A DNA stretch of 10,916 nucleotides from an uncultured Clostridia bacterium (GTDB taxonomy: Bacteria > Bacillota > Clostridia > Oscillospirales > Acutalibacteraceae), in NCBI GenBank assembly GCA_946626015.1, contig CAMOTT010000051.1, positions 1-10,916 on the forward strand, written 5' to 3'. Below are positions 1 to 6,609 of this stretch, one piece after another. The notes below the pieces were generated by a model. The model had not been told where the DNA came from. It did not search any database and saw only the letters and a program-made list of their open reading frames with translations. Position numbers and translations under genes: made by a program. Position 1 is the stretch's first letter. Every line of letters begins with the position of its first letter.

Positions 1-1
1 G

Positions 2-961
2 GACGAAGGTCTTGTTGACTCCTGCGCAAAGGCAGTCATCCTTGCCATGGGCTGCCGCGAGCGTCCCAGAGGGGCTCTCAACATCGCAGGCACCCGTCCC
101 GCAGGCATCATGACCGCCGGCACCGCTCAGAAGTACGTGAACATCGATGGTTATATGCCCGGCAAAAAGGTCGTCATCTTAGGCTCCGGCGACATCGGCC
201 TTATCATGGCCCGCCGTATGACCTTTGAGGGCGCCGAGGTCAAGGTGGTATGCGAGCTCATGCCCTACTCCAGCGGCCTTCAGCGTAACATCGTGCAGTG
301 CCTTGAGGATTTCAACATCCCCCTCAGGCTCAGCTGCACTGTCATCAAGATCCACGGCAAGGATCACCTTGAGGGCGTCACCATCGCCAATGTTGACGAA
401 AACCGCCGCCCCATCATGGAAACAGCCGAGTACATCGAGTGCGACACTCTCCTGCTCTCCGTGGGTCTGATCCCCGAAAACGAGCTTTCACGCTCCGCCG
501 GCCTTGAGATAGACAACATCACCAGCGGCCCCATCGTCAATCAGGACAGAGAGACCGAGCACAAGGGCATCTTTGCCTGCGGCAACGTTCTCCACGTCCA
601 CGATCTGGTTGACTACGTTACAGGCGAGAGCCAGATAGCAGGCGCAGGCGCCGCGAAGTACATCAAGGGCCTTGCGGACAAAAACCCCGAATACATCAAC
701 ACAAAGGGCATCAACGGCGTGCGCTACATCGTTCCCCAGCGCATCAACCTTAACGGCGATGAGGACGTTAAGCTCTATTTCAGAGTGGGTCAGGTCTACC
801 GTAAGGCAAACGTCAAGGTCACCTGCGGCGACGTTGTGATCTCCAACAAGAAAAAGCCCAAGCTTGCCCCCGGCGAGATGGAAAATGTTGTCATCAAGCA
901 GGAGCAGTACAAGGACTTTGACAGAAACAGCGAAATCGTTATTGAGATAGTGGAGGGTTAA
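2..961 (+). CDS. NAD(P)/FAD-dependent oxidoreductase, GlpA-operon type (5' partial)
   Basis: The reading frame is open from base 2, so the gene starts upstream of the window; the ATG at 47 is internal because conserved sequence (AVILAMGCRERPRG) runs through it. About 319 residues are visible. A GSGDIG dinucleotide-binding loop sits at visible residues 61-66 and marks the NAD(P)H-binding subdomain. CGNVLHVHDLVDYV from about residue 193 is the C-terminal FAD-contacting segment of pyridine-nucleotide disulfide-type oxidoreductases. The last ~90 residues form a beta-rich tail. In Clostridia this protein is typically encoded with a glycerol-3-phosphate dehydrogenase-like flavoprotein and a DUF1667 protein, and the latter follows here after only 3 bases. 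The probable role is electron transfer in an anaerobic glycerol-3-phosphate oxidation complex; the family call is firm, the substrate is inferred. Confidence 0.88.
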   Translation, partial: DEGLVDSCAKAVILAMGCRERPRGALNIAGTRPAGIMTAGTAQKYVNIDGYMPGKKVVILGSGDIGLIMARRMTFEGAEVKVVCELMPYSSGLQRNIVQCLEDFNIPLRLSCTVIKIHGKDHLEGVTIANVDENRRPIMETAEYIECDTLLLSVGLIPENELSRSAGLEIDNITSGPIVNQDRETEHKGIFACGNVLHVHDLVDYVTGESQIAGAGAAKYIKGLADKNPEYINTKGINGVRYIVPQRINLNGDEDVKLYFRVGQVYRKANVKVTCGDVVISNKKKPKLAPGEMENVVIKQEQYKDFDRNSEIVIEIVEG

Positions 962-964
962 AAG

Positions 965-1330
965 ATGAAAAGAGAATTAGTTTGCGTTGCGTGCCCTCTC
1001 GGCTGCGGTATCACCGTTGAGTTAAGCGACAGCGGCGAGGTCCTCTCCGTCACAGGCAACACCTGTAAAAGGGGCGAGGCTTACGCCTACAGCGAGTGTA
1101 CAAACCCCACACGCTCCCTTACAAGCACAGTCAAGGTTACCGGCAGCGCCCTGCCCGTGGTTCCGGTAAAATCAGCCGGCCCCATCCCCAAGGCAAAGCT
1201 CATTGACTGCGCCGTTGCTCTCAGGGACGTTACCGTAAAGGCTCCCATAAAAATCGGCGACGTGGTTGTAAAGGATATCCTCGGCACAGGCGTTGACATC
1301 GTTGCCACCAACATAGCGGAAGCGGAATAA
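965..1330 (+). CDS. DUF1667 domain-containing protein, Cys-rich GlpA/GlpB partner
   Basis: A 121-residue protein with an N-terminal cysteine cluster (C7, C10, C14, C34; pattern CxxCPxGC then NTCKRG), typical of DUF1667. The cysteines suggest a metal or iron-sulfur site, but the ligand is not proven. The ATG at 965 lies 7 nt after GGAGGG (952-957), which overlaps the end of the upstream oxidoreductase gene, so the two are translationally close and surely one operon. The C-terminal half (about 60-121) is the conserved VKAPIKIGDVVV-containing region. It probably acts as the small redox or structural subunit of the flavoprotein complex encoded upstream. It is the last gene of the operon: a hairpin terminator begins 22 nt after the stop. 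Confidence 0.88.
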   Translation: MKRELVCVACPLGCGITVELSDSGEVLSVTGNTCKRGEAYAYSECTNPTRSLTSTVKVTGSALPVVPVKSAGPIPKAKLIDCAVALRDVTVKAPIKIGDVVVKDILGTGVDIVATNIAEAE

Positions 1331-1351
1331 TAACAGGGCAATAAAAATTTA

Positions 1352-1387
1352 CAGCAGGCTGCGCGAATTGCAGCCTGCTGATTTTTT
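1352..1387. terminator. Intrinsic terminator, probably bidirectional
   Basis: A perfect 11-bp stem (1352-1362 with 1370-1380) and 7-nt loop are followed on the plus strand by ATTTTTTG. This ends the oxidoreductase/DUF1667 operon. Read on the minus strand the same hairpin is followed by TAAATTTTTATT, so it could also stop transcripts from the convergent lipase gene. Confidence 0.9.
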
Positions 1388-1454
1388 GTTTTAGGGTATA
1401 TTTTTTTAACTATCTCCGCGCCCCGATTGCGCCTCCCTTGTACAAAGGAAACCT

Positions 1455-1541
1455 GTTTTACTCCCTCAGTCACTCACTTCGTTCGCGCCAGCTCCCTCAT
1501 TGAGGGAGGTGCTGAGCGACAGCGAAGCGGAGGGAGTAAAC
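1455..1541. repeat. Palindromic intergenic repeat with ends TTTACTCCCTC / GAGGGAGTAAA
   Basis: Outer arms at 1457-1467 and 1530-1540 are exact inverse complements. Inside, CTTCG (1478-1482) faces CGAAG (1523-1527), and CTCCCTCA (1492-1499) pairs with TGAGGGAG (1501-1508), so the whole unit folds into one long imperfect hairpin. It sits between two convergent genes and has no credible coding content. Elements with CTCCCTC...GAGGGAG ends are, from memory, common dispersed repeats in Oscillospiraceae genomes; this was not checked. A non-autonomous MITE-like element is the likely class. Confidence 0.65.
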
Positions 1542-1550
1542 AAACTTACT

Positions 1551-1572
1551 GCTGCCGCGTTTTTGCGGCAGC
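1551..1572. repeat. GC-rich hairpin just downstream of the lipase gene
   Basis: An 8-bp perfect stem GCTGCCGC (1551-1558) / GCGGCAGC (1565-1572) with a T-rich 6-nt loop. It lies 20 nt beyond the stop codon of the minus-strand lipase gene. No U-run follows on the minus strand, so it is not a textbook terminator; it may mark a 3' end or protect the mRNA, or belong to the neighbouring repeat. Confidence 0.45.
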
Positions 1573-1592
1573 CGCTGCGCTATATTTTTGCT

Positions 1593-4220
1593 TTAATACC
1601 AGATCCACCCAAACAGGAAGATCTTTATAAGCACCTGCCAGAAGGCAAGCTTAACTTTTACCGTGCAGGTGTCCTGAACCTTGTTGCCATGATCGTCCGT
1701 GACGGTGACGGTTATTGTCGCCGAGCCTGTTTTCACGCCCTGAACGTTGCCGCTGTTGTCAACGGAAACGATTTTCGGGTTGGATGATGTGTAGGTCACA
1801 CTGTACCTGACCCCCGGATCGGCGGTGATCTCCGTCGTAAGCTTGCCGGATTTTTTGTAGTTTATGTTAAGACCATTTAATTTAACAGATTTTACTTTGC
1901 TTGTACTATATTGATTTTCTGTACCATCCGTATTGATAATGCTTGTAATTACTTTTTCTCCGTTTTCATTTTTATATACAAATAATTCTATATCATTTGT
2001 TGTATCAGCATCATTGACAGGACTGTACATCTTTTTACCATTCTCTAAGATGACATTTGAAAATGTTTTTTCCTCCATAACTTCTTCTGTACGTATATTA
2101 TATTCTTCTACAGAATAAGTCATTGTACCGTTATCTGTACCAGTGAGTGTTACATTAAAGTTCCTGTCACCATCAATATATATTATCTTTTTATCACCGT
2201 CAGTAAAAATAATAACATTTCCGAAATCGTTGCCATAGTAATTGATTTCACCGTCTAGTATTGAAGCGATATCATTGCCATCTTTATCTACTACGGCAAC
2301 ATTAACCGGGCAATATATTTTAATTAACCATCCAACTCTACCAATCCATTTTATTACATCCCCGGATGAATCAAGATACGGCTGATCCGGCCAATCTTCT
2401 GGATCAAGTTTTTGGTTAAAAAAATCAAGATACAGCCATTGATTATGATCTGCGCCCGGATTTATTGTGCCGGGTTCATCCTTTGTAAACCAGTATGTTT
2501 TTCCAAATTTACCCCACGAAGCCTTACCAATCGTAAACTCGGAACACAACTCGCCCGGCACAAAAGACACGACATCTTCACGATTGCATAAATTGAAAAT
2601 ATTATTGTAAGCAGGGAATGATTTTTTGCAGGCAACATCAGGGCAAGCGAAATTGTAATCATAAATATTCGAAGCAGATACGCCGCTTTCCATAAGCTTC
2701 ACAGCAAGAAGATTTGCTACAGCCGCACCCCTGCTGTGACCGGTTATAACATATTTTACATTTTCTTCAAAATGATTTAAAAAAATCAACCGTTGTATAT
2801 TTTCATATATTTGATTTGCAGGATATGCAAATCCAATATGTTTTTCATCTTCAAATGTTGCCAGCGCAAAATTGCCAACCCAATCAGCAAAAGTTGAGGA
2901 TCCTCTTACAGAAATCAAAAAGATTATATCACCATTGTAATCCGATTTCTTAAATCCAATAGAATGACCACAAATGTTGGGATTAAACTCACCATCATAA
3001 TCATACAAATTTGAAAACACAAAACCGAAGGAATTATATGCCTTTTCTATTTCTTGAGGATTATATACAGCGCAGGAAAACGCACAAAGTATGTTGGCTA
3101 AATCAGCATTGTATATCGAAGAATTCAAATTAGTAGTGTAATCATCAATTTTAGCATTGAACTTCCTTCCAGCAACCTCATATTCATTTTCTTCTTGTTG
3201 ACTTGATACCGCATCCAAATCAATTTGCATAGCTGGACGGATACCCATACATACATAATTTGCTACAGCTTCATAACTATAAGAATGATAACCCCAAGTT
3301 CCATTAGAATTGCATTGATACATTATCTCCGAGCTAAAACAGTGATCTACCAAAAGCCAATCAGAATTTCCATTTGGAACTACATCGAGTCCTTGTGCTT
3401 TCGCGTAATCACTTCCTTTAGCCATACGGAGAGGATCAGCATACAAACGATCACTATTAAATCCATATTTTGTAGATGAAACATATGTTGTATTCAGCAA
3501 AAAAACTTTATCATTCGTAGACAAGGATTGTATACTGCTTATTTGATTTTTAGTGAATGAGGTTTTACAAAAAAAGCCATTAAGCCACGTGCGAATTGAA
3601 CTTTTTGTATAATTATCATTAACATAATAAGTTCGATCAACATCTCCATAATAATCACCTAAATATTTATAAACAGTATTATTATATGCCTGAGAATCAA
3701 TAATATTGTACGATAGAATTAAACCTGTATTTGGATCAAGAACAAGCCATTTTATTGGATCATATCTGAACCAGTATATCGTATTGGTATAATAGCCATT
3801 AAGGTACTGTGGTGTTGTTGATCCACCTTGTTTAATTCTTGCTTCATATCTTGTAAAATGGGGTCTATATTTTGTAAAACATACAGCTCTATATTTTGTT
3901 CCCTCTAATGTTACATCTCTATATTTCATGTAATCTGAGGGAGTCATTGATCCATCATAAGTTCCATTTCCAGAATAATACTCGTAAGAAATCCATTCCG
4001 AATCTATTTCATTCAACCTATCTATCAAAGTTTGATCTTTCACTTCGTTCTGCGGATAACTTCCAAACTCAATAATATCCCCGGTCTTATACCCACTTTC
4101 CGCCGCGGTAACCGACAGCCAATCCTTAAGCCCGATAAGCCCCATTGCAGGCGCCGCTCCCCCGATCATAACCATCGCCAGCAGCAAAGCAATCGTTCGT
4201 TTGATAGTTTTCTTCATCAT
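1593..4220 (-). CDS. Secreted multidomain protein: DUF6273, class 3 lipase fold, Big_2 Ig-like domain
   Basis: 875 residues from the chosen start. Order: signal peptide (KKTIKR then a hydrophobic core, likely cleaved near AA at 39-40); DUF6273 domain at about 45-335 with FGSYPQ (52-57), IKWLVL (156), SIRTWLN (208), VFLLN (239), DYAKAQG (271) and IRPAM (327); an alpha/beta-hydrolase of lipase class 3 type at about 354-611 with nucleophile elbow GHSRG (494-498, Ser496) and candidate acid/base Asp549 and His592; a region starting CPVNVAVVDKDG at 635; a Big_2 Ig-like domain at about 777-856; and an aromatic tail ending FGWIWY. The start is ATG 4220 or ATG 4217: GGAGG at 4226-4230 is 5 or 8 nt upstream. 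Farther upstream codons in frame lie inside a structured RNA and terminator. The product should be extracellular or surface-held; hydrolase activity is inferred from the triad, and the substrate is unknown. The middle of the gene is much more AT-rich than both ends, suggesting mosaic origin. Confidence 0.85.
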   Translation of the reverse strand: MMKKTIKRTIALLLAMVMIGGAAPAMGLIGLKDWLSVTAAESGYKTGDIIEFGSYPQNEVKDQTLIDRLNEIDSEWISYEYYSGNGTYDGSMTPSDYMKYRDVTLEGTKYRAVCFTKYRPHFTRYEARIKQGGSTTPQYLNGYYTNTIYWFRYDPIKWLVLDPNTGLILSYNIIDSQAYNNTVYKYLGDYYGDVDRTYYVNDNYTKSSIRTWLNGFFCKTSFTKNQISSIQSLSTNDKVFLLNTTYVSSTKYGFNSDRLYADPLRMAKGSDYAKAQGLDVVPNGNSDWLLVDHCFSSEIMYQCNSNGTWGYHSYSYEAVANYVCMGIRPAMQIDLDAVSSQQEENEYEVAGRKFNAKIDDYTTNLNSSIYNADLANILCAFSCAVYNPQEIEKAYNSFGFVFSNLYDYDGEFNPNICGHSIGFKKSDYNGDIIFLISVRGSSTFADWVGNFALATFEDEKHIGFAYPANQIYENIQRLIFLNHFEENVKYVITGHSRGAAVANLLAVKLMESGVSASNIYDYNFACPDVACKKSFPAYNNIFNLCNREDVVSFVPGELCSEFTIGKASWGKFGKTYWFTKDEPGTINPGADHNQWLYLDFFNQKLDPEDWPDQPYLDSSGDVIKWIGRVGWLIKIYCPVNVAVVDKDGNDIASILDGEINYYGNDFGNVIIFTDGDKKIIYIDGDRNFNVTLTGTDNGTMTYSVEEYNIRTEEVMEEKTFSNVILENGKKMYSPVNDADTTNDIELFVYKNENGEKVITSIINTDGTENQYSTSKVKSVKLNGLNINYKKSGKLTTEITADPGVRYSVTYTSSNPKIVSVDNSGNVQGVKTGSATITVTVTDDHGNKVQDTCTVKVKLAFWQVLIKIFLFGWIWY

Positions 4221-4225
4221 ACATT

Positions 4226-4230
4226 CCTCC
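4226..4230 (-). promoter_or_regulatory. Ribosome binding site deciding the lipase start
   Basis: GGAGG on the minus strand, 5 nt before ATG 4220 and 8 nt before ATG 4217. It lies only a few bases after the U-run of the leader terminator, so translation requires readthrough of that terminator. Confidence 0.8.
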
Positions 4231-4236
4231 CAAATT

Positions 4237-4263
4237 AAAAAATGCGCAGCCGAAGCCGCGCAC
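4237..4263 (-). terminator. Leader intrinsic terminator (attenuator) before the lipase RBS
   Basis: On the minus-strand RNA, UGCGCGGC (4262-4255) pairs with GCUGCGCA (4250-4243) around a UUCG tetraloop, with one G-U pair, and is followed at once by UUUUUU (4242-4237). This is an intrinsic terminator by structure. Its place between a promoter and the RBS of a downstream gene, rather than after a gene, is what suggests attenuation or an independent small RNA. Confidence 0.8.
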
Positions 4264-4400
4264 GAAAAACACAGCTCCGATTGTCGCCAAACAAAATCTT
4301 CCATTGCCAATAGACAGCATGTGAAAGCAGAGCCTGTATTTTTACCAAAAGATAAAAATACACGCAAGCTATTGGCAGAAATATTTGATTTCGTTTGGCA
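4243..4400 (-). ncRNA. Structured leader RNA or small RNA of unknown class
   Basis: The minus-strand transcript from about 4399 can fold into nested stems: outer 14 bp (4400-4387 with 4298-4285), middle 9 bp perfect (4377-4369 with 4313-4305), inner 10 bp perfect (4362-4353 with 4344-4335) capped by an 8-nt loop. Two outer pairs are U-G and G-U wobbles, which would be C-A mismatches in the plus-strand RNA, so the fold is strand-specific. The outer stem begins at the predicted transcription start. A 21-nt unpaired segment (4334-4314) lies on the 3' side inside the middle stem. The RNA ends in the terminator at 4237-4263. I compared it by eye with 6S RNA, T-box and common riboswitches and found no diagnostic motif. 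Confidence 0.6.
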
Positions 4401-4405
4401 AATTC

Positions 4406-4434
4406 ATTATACCATGCAAAATACAGCATTGCAA
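4406..4434 (-). promoter_or_regulatory. Promoter of leader RNA/lipase gene, extended -10
   Basis: On the minus strand TTGCAA (4434-4429), a 17-nt spacer, then TATAAT (4411-4406) preceded by TGG, giving TGnTATAAT. The predicted start is near 4399, the base of the leader's outer stem. The promoter lies directly downstream of the terminator of the preceding lipoprotein gene, so the lipase is transcribed separately. Confidence 0.75.
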
Positions 4435-4437
4435 CAC

Positions 4438-4470
4438 AAAAATCGGCGGAGGGCTTTTGACCCTCCGCCG
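4438..4470 (-). terminator. Intrinsic terminator of the lipoprotein gene
   Basis: A perfect 10-bp stem CGGCGGAGGG (4444-4453) / CCCTCCGCCG (4461-4470), 7-nt loop, followed on the minus strand by ATTTTTGTG. It starts 18 nt beyond the lipoprotein stop. Confidence 0.88.
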
Positions 4471-4488
4471 AATGTTATTAGATTAAAC

Positions 4489-5436
4489 TCAATATGTGAA
4501 CCAGATGGACTGCTCCCAGCTGCCGTCGACTACCGCGTCAACGGAGACGCCCTTCTTAAGTGTGCCCTTGATGATGCAGGGCTCATAGAAGTGGACGTAA
4601 ATAAGCTGGCCGTTCTGGTTGACAGTTGCCTCAACAGTAGCGCCTGTGTATGTAAAGGAGGTCTTATCCTTAACAAGCACGAAGGGGCTGACGTCGTCAT
4701 CGGTAACTGTAAGCGTACCCATTACCTTTGAATGGTTGGGGGGCTCCTGATTGCAGCCCACGACCTCTTGCTTGAGCTTCATCTTGATCTTGAAGTTGTT
4801 GCCGTCCTTGGTGCAGGTGGCTGTCTTGACGCCGGAAGCGGGGAGCTTGCTCATAACAGTCTGGCCGTCAAGGGGAATGAACTTCTTTATGTCGTTGCCG
4901 TTGGCGCCCTTGCCGTTTGTGAAGGTGTCCTCTTTGTGCTTTTTGTCGCCCATAGCCTTTGCCAGCATATCGTTTGCAAGACCCTTGAGCATACCCACTG
5001 AGAACTCGGTGATGGTGGATTTCTTCTGCTCGTCCTTGGCTATTTTGACCTTGCCCTTGTAAGCCTTTGCGGCGTTTGCGGACTCGTTGTAGAAAGCAAC
5101 AATCTTGGCAACGTCGCTGCCTACGGGAGCCGCGACTGCGGAAGCCGCAGTGGTCGTTTCGGGAGCGGCTGTGGTAACCTCAGCCTTTGTTGTGACCTCT
5201 GTGGGAGCCACTGTTGTGCTATCTGTGATAGCCTCTGTGGGAGCCTCTGTTGTCTGAACGGTGGTGTCGTCCAGATCAAGCTCGATGGTAGCGGGTTCCT
5301 GCGCCGTGGTTTCGTCCTCAAGGACGGTGGTGGTCTCCTCAGCCGTGGTGGTCTCGTCCTCCGAGGGTTTGCCGCCGCAGGCCGCTAATGAAAGAACCAG
5401 GGTGCATACCATTAACAACGCTAAAAGCTTTTTCAT
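4489..5436 (-). CDS. Thr-rich lipoprotein of unknown function
   Basis: 315 residues. A lipoprotein signal peptide is clear: MKKLLALL, hydrophobic core, lipobox LAAC with the lipidated Cys at 20. Residues about 28-100 are a low-complexity linker of Thr, Glu, Ala and Pro (repeats such as TTEAPTEA), likely to hold the distal domain away from the membrane. The distal domain (about 105-315) starts AKIVAFYNESANAAKAYKG and has three cysteines (208, 228, 287), a Lys-rich patch (131-140 and 216-222) and a C-terminal SWEQSIWFTY. I do not recognise a named family, although similar lipoproteins with a DxxKIxxFYN start occur in Oscillospiraceae from memory. ATG 5436 is set by GGAG at 5447-5450, 10 nt upstream. 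The gene is monocistronic, with its own promoter and terminator. A surface lipid-anchored binding role is possible but unsupported. Confidence 0.82.
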   Translation of the reverse strand: MKKLLALLMVCTLVLSLAACGGKPSEDETTTAEETTTVLEDETTAQEPATIELDLDDTTVQTTEAPTEAITDSTTVAPTEVTTKAEVTTAAPETTTAASAVAAPVGSDVAKIVAFYNESANAAKAYKGKVKIAKDEQKKSTITEFSVGMLKGLANDMLAKAMGDKKHKEDTFTNGKGANGNDIKKFIPLDGQTVMSKLPASGVKTATCTKDGNNFKIKMKLKQEVVGCNQEPPNHSKVMGTLTVTDDDVSPFVLVKDKTSFTYTGATVEATVNQNGQLIYVHFYEPCIIKGTLKKGVSVDAVVDGSWEQSIWFTY

Positions 5437-5502
5437 TGATCGATAACTCCTTTTTGTGTTAATAACAATTCAGCGAACTAAATCACTGATATGCTAATAT
5501 AT

Positions 5503-5531
5503 AGTCTACTATATGTATGTTGCTGTGTCAA
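5503..5531 (-). promoter_or_regulatory. Candidate promoter of the lipoprotein gene
   Basis: On the minus strand a consensus -35 TTGACA (5531-5526), 17-nt spacer and weak -10 TAGACT (5508-5503). The -35 is perfect; the -10 matches 4 of 6, and the surrounding AT-rich DNA offers alternatives at worse spacing. It would give a leader of about 60 nt. Confidence 0.55.
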
Positions 5532-5599
5532 TATATTATTTTTTAACTCGGTATAGAAAAAATTTCCCGATTTTTGATTAAAATAGACACATTGCGGCA

Positions 5600-6388
5600 T
5601 TAAATGTAGTCGCTTAATGCTGATAAAGAACTAACCACAAGATCCGCCCGGATGGGAGAACGCTCATATTCCTCCTCGGTAGTGACCCCGGTCATAACGA
5701 GCACGCAGGGGATCCCGTGATCGGCGCCCACGGCGATATCCGTCATCAGCCTGTCCCCCACAAAGACGAGATTTTCCCGTTCACAGCCCAGCAGATCCGT
5801 TATGTAGTCCACCGTGGCGGTCATGGGTTTGCCCATTACAAGGGGACGTTTTCCGGTGGATGCGGCAAACAGCTCGATCATGGAACCGGTATCCGGCATA
5901 AAGCCCTCCGCGGTGGGGCAGTTGAGGTCGGGATGGGTGGCGATGTACAAAGCGCCCTCGCTGATATACTTCGCCGCCTTGTTGATCTTCTCGTAGGTCA
6001 GGGTGGTGTCAAAGCCCAGCACGACTATATCCGGGGACTCCTGAACCAGGTTGATACCGCCCTTTTCAAAGTCCGCCGTCAGACGCTCGTTGCCAAGGAG
6101 ATAGACCCCCTTGCCCGGGTAATGTTTGTTGAGGTAGTCGATTGTAACGTGGGAGGAAATTATGATCTTATCCTCCGCCACGGGGAAACCCATATTTTTG
6201 AGCTTCTCTCCGCACACCCGGACGTCATTTGAGGAGTTGTTGGTGAAGAAATAAAAATCCAGCCCCTTCTCCTTAAGGCCCCCAACAAAATCCGCCGACC
6301 CGGGTATCAGACGGCTGCTGAGGTAAAAAGTGCCATCCATGTCGATAATAAAATATTTTGTTTTTTCAAACAGCTTGTGCCTTGCCAA
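5600..6388 (-). CDS. HAD-IIA family hydrolase, NagD/phosphoglycolate phosphatase type
   Basis: 262 residues, the usual length of the family. Motif I is DMDGT (Asp16 nucleophile, Asp18 acid/base); motif II is FFTNNSS around Thr49-Asn50; the motif III lysine is Lys187 in MGKP; motif IV is GDRLMTD (211-217), binding Mg2+. The family signature ATHPD followed by CPT (150-158) lies in the large C2-type cap between motifs II and III. These cytosolic enzymes dephosphorylate small phosphate esters such as nucleotides, 4-nitrophenyl phosphate or 2-phosphoglycolate; the true substrate cannot be read from sequence. The start is TTG at 6388: a stop lies in frame at 6395-6397, and the first ATG (codon 17) falls inside motif I, so a shorter start would destroy the active site. 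GGAAAGG (6407-6401) is the likely, rather distant, RBS. It stands alone between the lipoprotein gene and the divergent tRNA. Confidence 0.9.
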   Translation of the reverse strand: MARHKLFEKTKYFIIDMDGTFYLSSRLIPGSADFVGGLKEKGLDFYFFTNNSSNDVRVCGEKLKNMGFPVAEDKIIISSHVTIDYLNKHYPGKGVYLLGNERLTADFEKGGINLVQESPDIVVLGFDTTLTYEKINKAAKYISEGALYIATHPDLNCPTAEGFMPDTGSMIELFAASTGKRPLVMGKPMTATVDYITDLLGCERENLVFVGDRLMTDIAVGADHGIPCVLVMTGVTTEEEYERSPIRADLVVSSLSALSDYI

Positions 6389-6414
6389 GAGATATCACAG
6401 CCTTTCCGTAGAGC

Positions 6415-6443
6415 AGTTTAACACAATCAGCAAAAAATAACAA
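6415..6443 (-). promoter_or_regulatory. Weak candidate promoter of the HAD gene
   Basis: On the minus strand TTGTTA (6443-6438), 17-nt spacer, TAAACT (6420-6415); each hexamer matches consensus 4 of 6. It would start transcription near 6408, leaving only a very short leader containing GGAAAGG. Confidence 0.35.
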
Positions 6444-6470
6444 GGAAAAGCAGAGAGAAATAAATATTTC

Positions 6471-6499
6471 TTGCAAAGCCCCGGCAATTTTGATATAAT
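6471..6499 (+). promoter_or_regulatory. Promoter of tRNA-Leu, extended -10
   Basis: TTGCAA (6471-6476), 17-nt spacer, TATAAT (6494-6499) preceded by TGA, giving TGnTATAAT. The tRNA begins about 17 nt after the predicted start. The hexamers and spacing are identical to those of the lipase leader promoter. Confidence 0.8.
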
Positions 6500-6523
6500 C
6501 ATCAGCGTAACGTTTACATATGC

Positions 6524-6608
6524 GCACCCGTGGCGGAATTGGCAGACGCGCCGGATTTAGGATCCGGTATTGAAAGATGTGCAGGTTCGATCCCTGTCGG
6601 GTGCACCA
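6524..6608 (+). tRNA. tRNA-Leu, anticodon UAG
   Basis: 85 nt with acceptor arms GCACCCG (6524-6530) and CGGGTGC (6598-6604), discriminator A6605 and an encoded CCA (6606-6608). The anticodon stem CCGGA/TCCGG closes the 7-nt loop TTTAGGA, giving UAG, which reads CUN leucine codons. The T loop GGTTCGATCC is standard. The long variable arm after the anticodon stem marks a class II (Leu/Ser) tRNA. The strong extended -10 promoter upstream and the long hairpin downstream make it a single-gene unit. Confidence 0.97.
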
Positions 6609-6609
6609 G

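Noticed and set aside
1500..1787. Plus-strand ORFs over the palindrome and Ig-like domain end
   Set aside because: They cross a repeat and are antisense to a domain with clear family signature.
4221..4367. N-terminal extension of the lipase protein to an upstream ATG at 4367
   Set aside because: It would translate the structured leader and terminator and place the signal peptide internally; GGAGG lies before 4220/4217 instead.
4243..4400. 6S RNA or T-box leader
   Set aside because: No large symmetric central bubble as in 6S and no T-box GGTGGNACC-type sequence visible by eye; left as unknown class.
4201..4731. Plus-strand ORF of 176 codons
   Set aside because: It runs antisense across the leader RNA, a terminator and the 3' end of the lipoprotein gene; no family features.
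5717..6232. Plus-strand ORF of 171 codons
   Set aside because: Antisense to the HAD phosphatase gene, whose motifs are all intact; Gly/His-rich shadow translation.
6524..6608. tRNA-Leu as an integration site of a genomic island
   Set aside because: No second copy of the tRNA 3' end and no integrase gene in the window.
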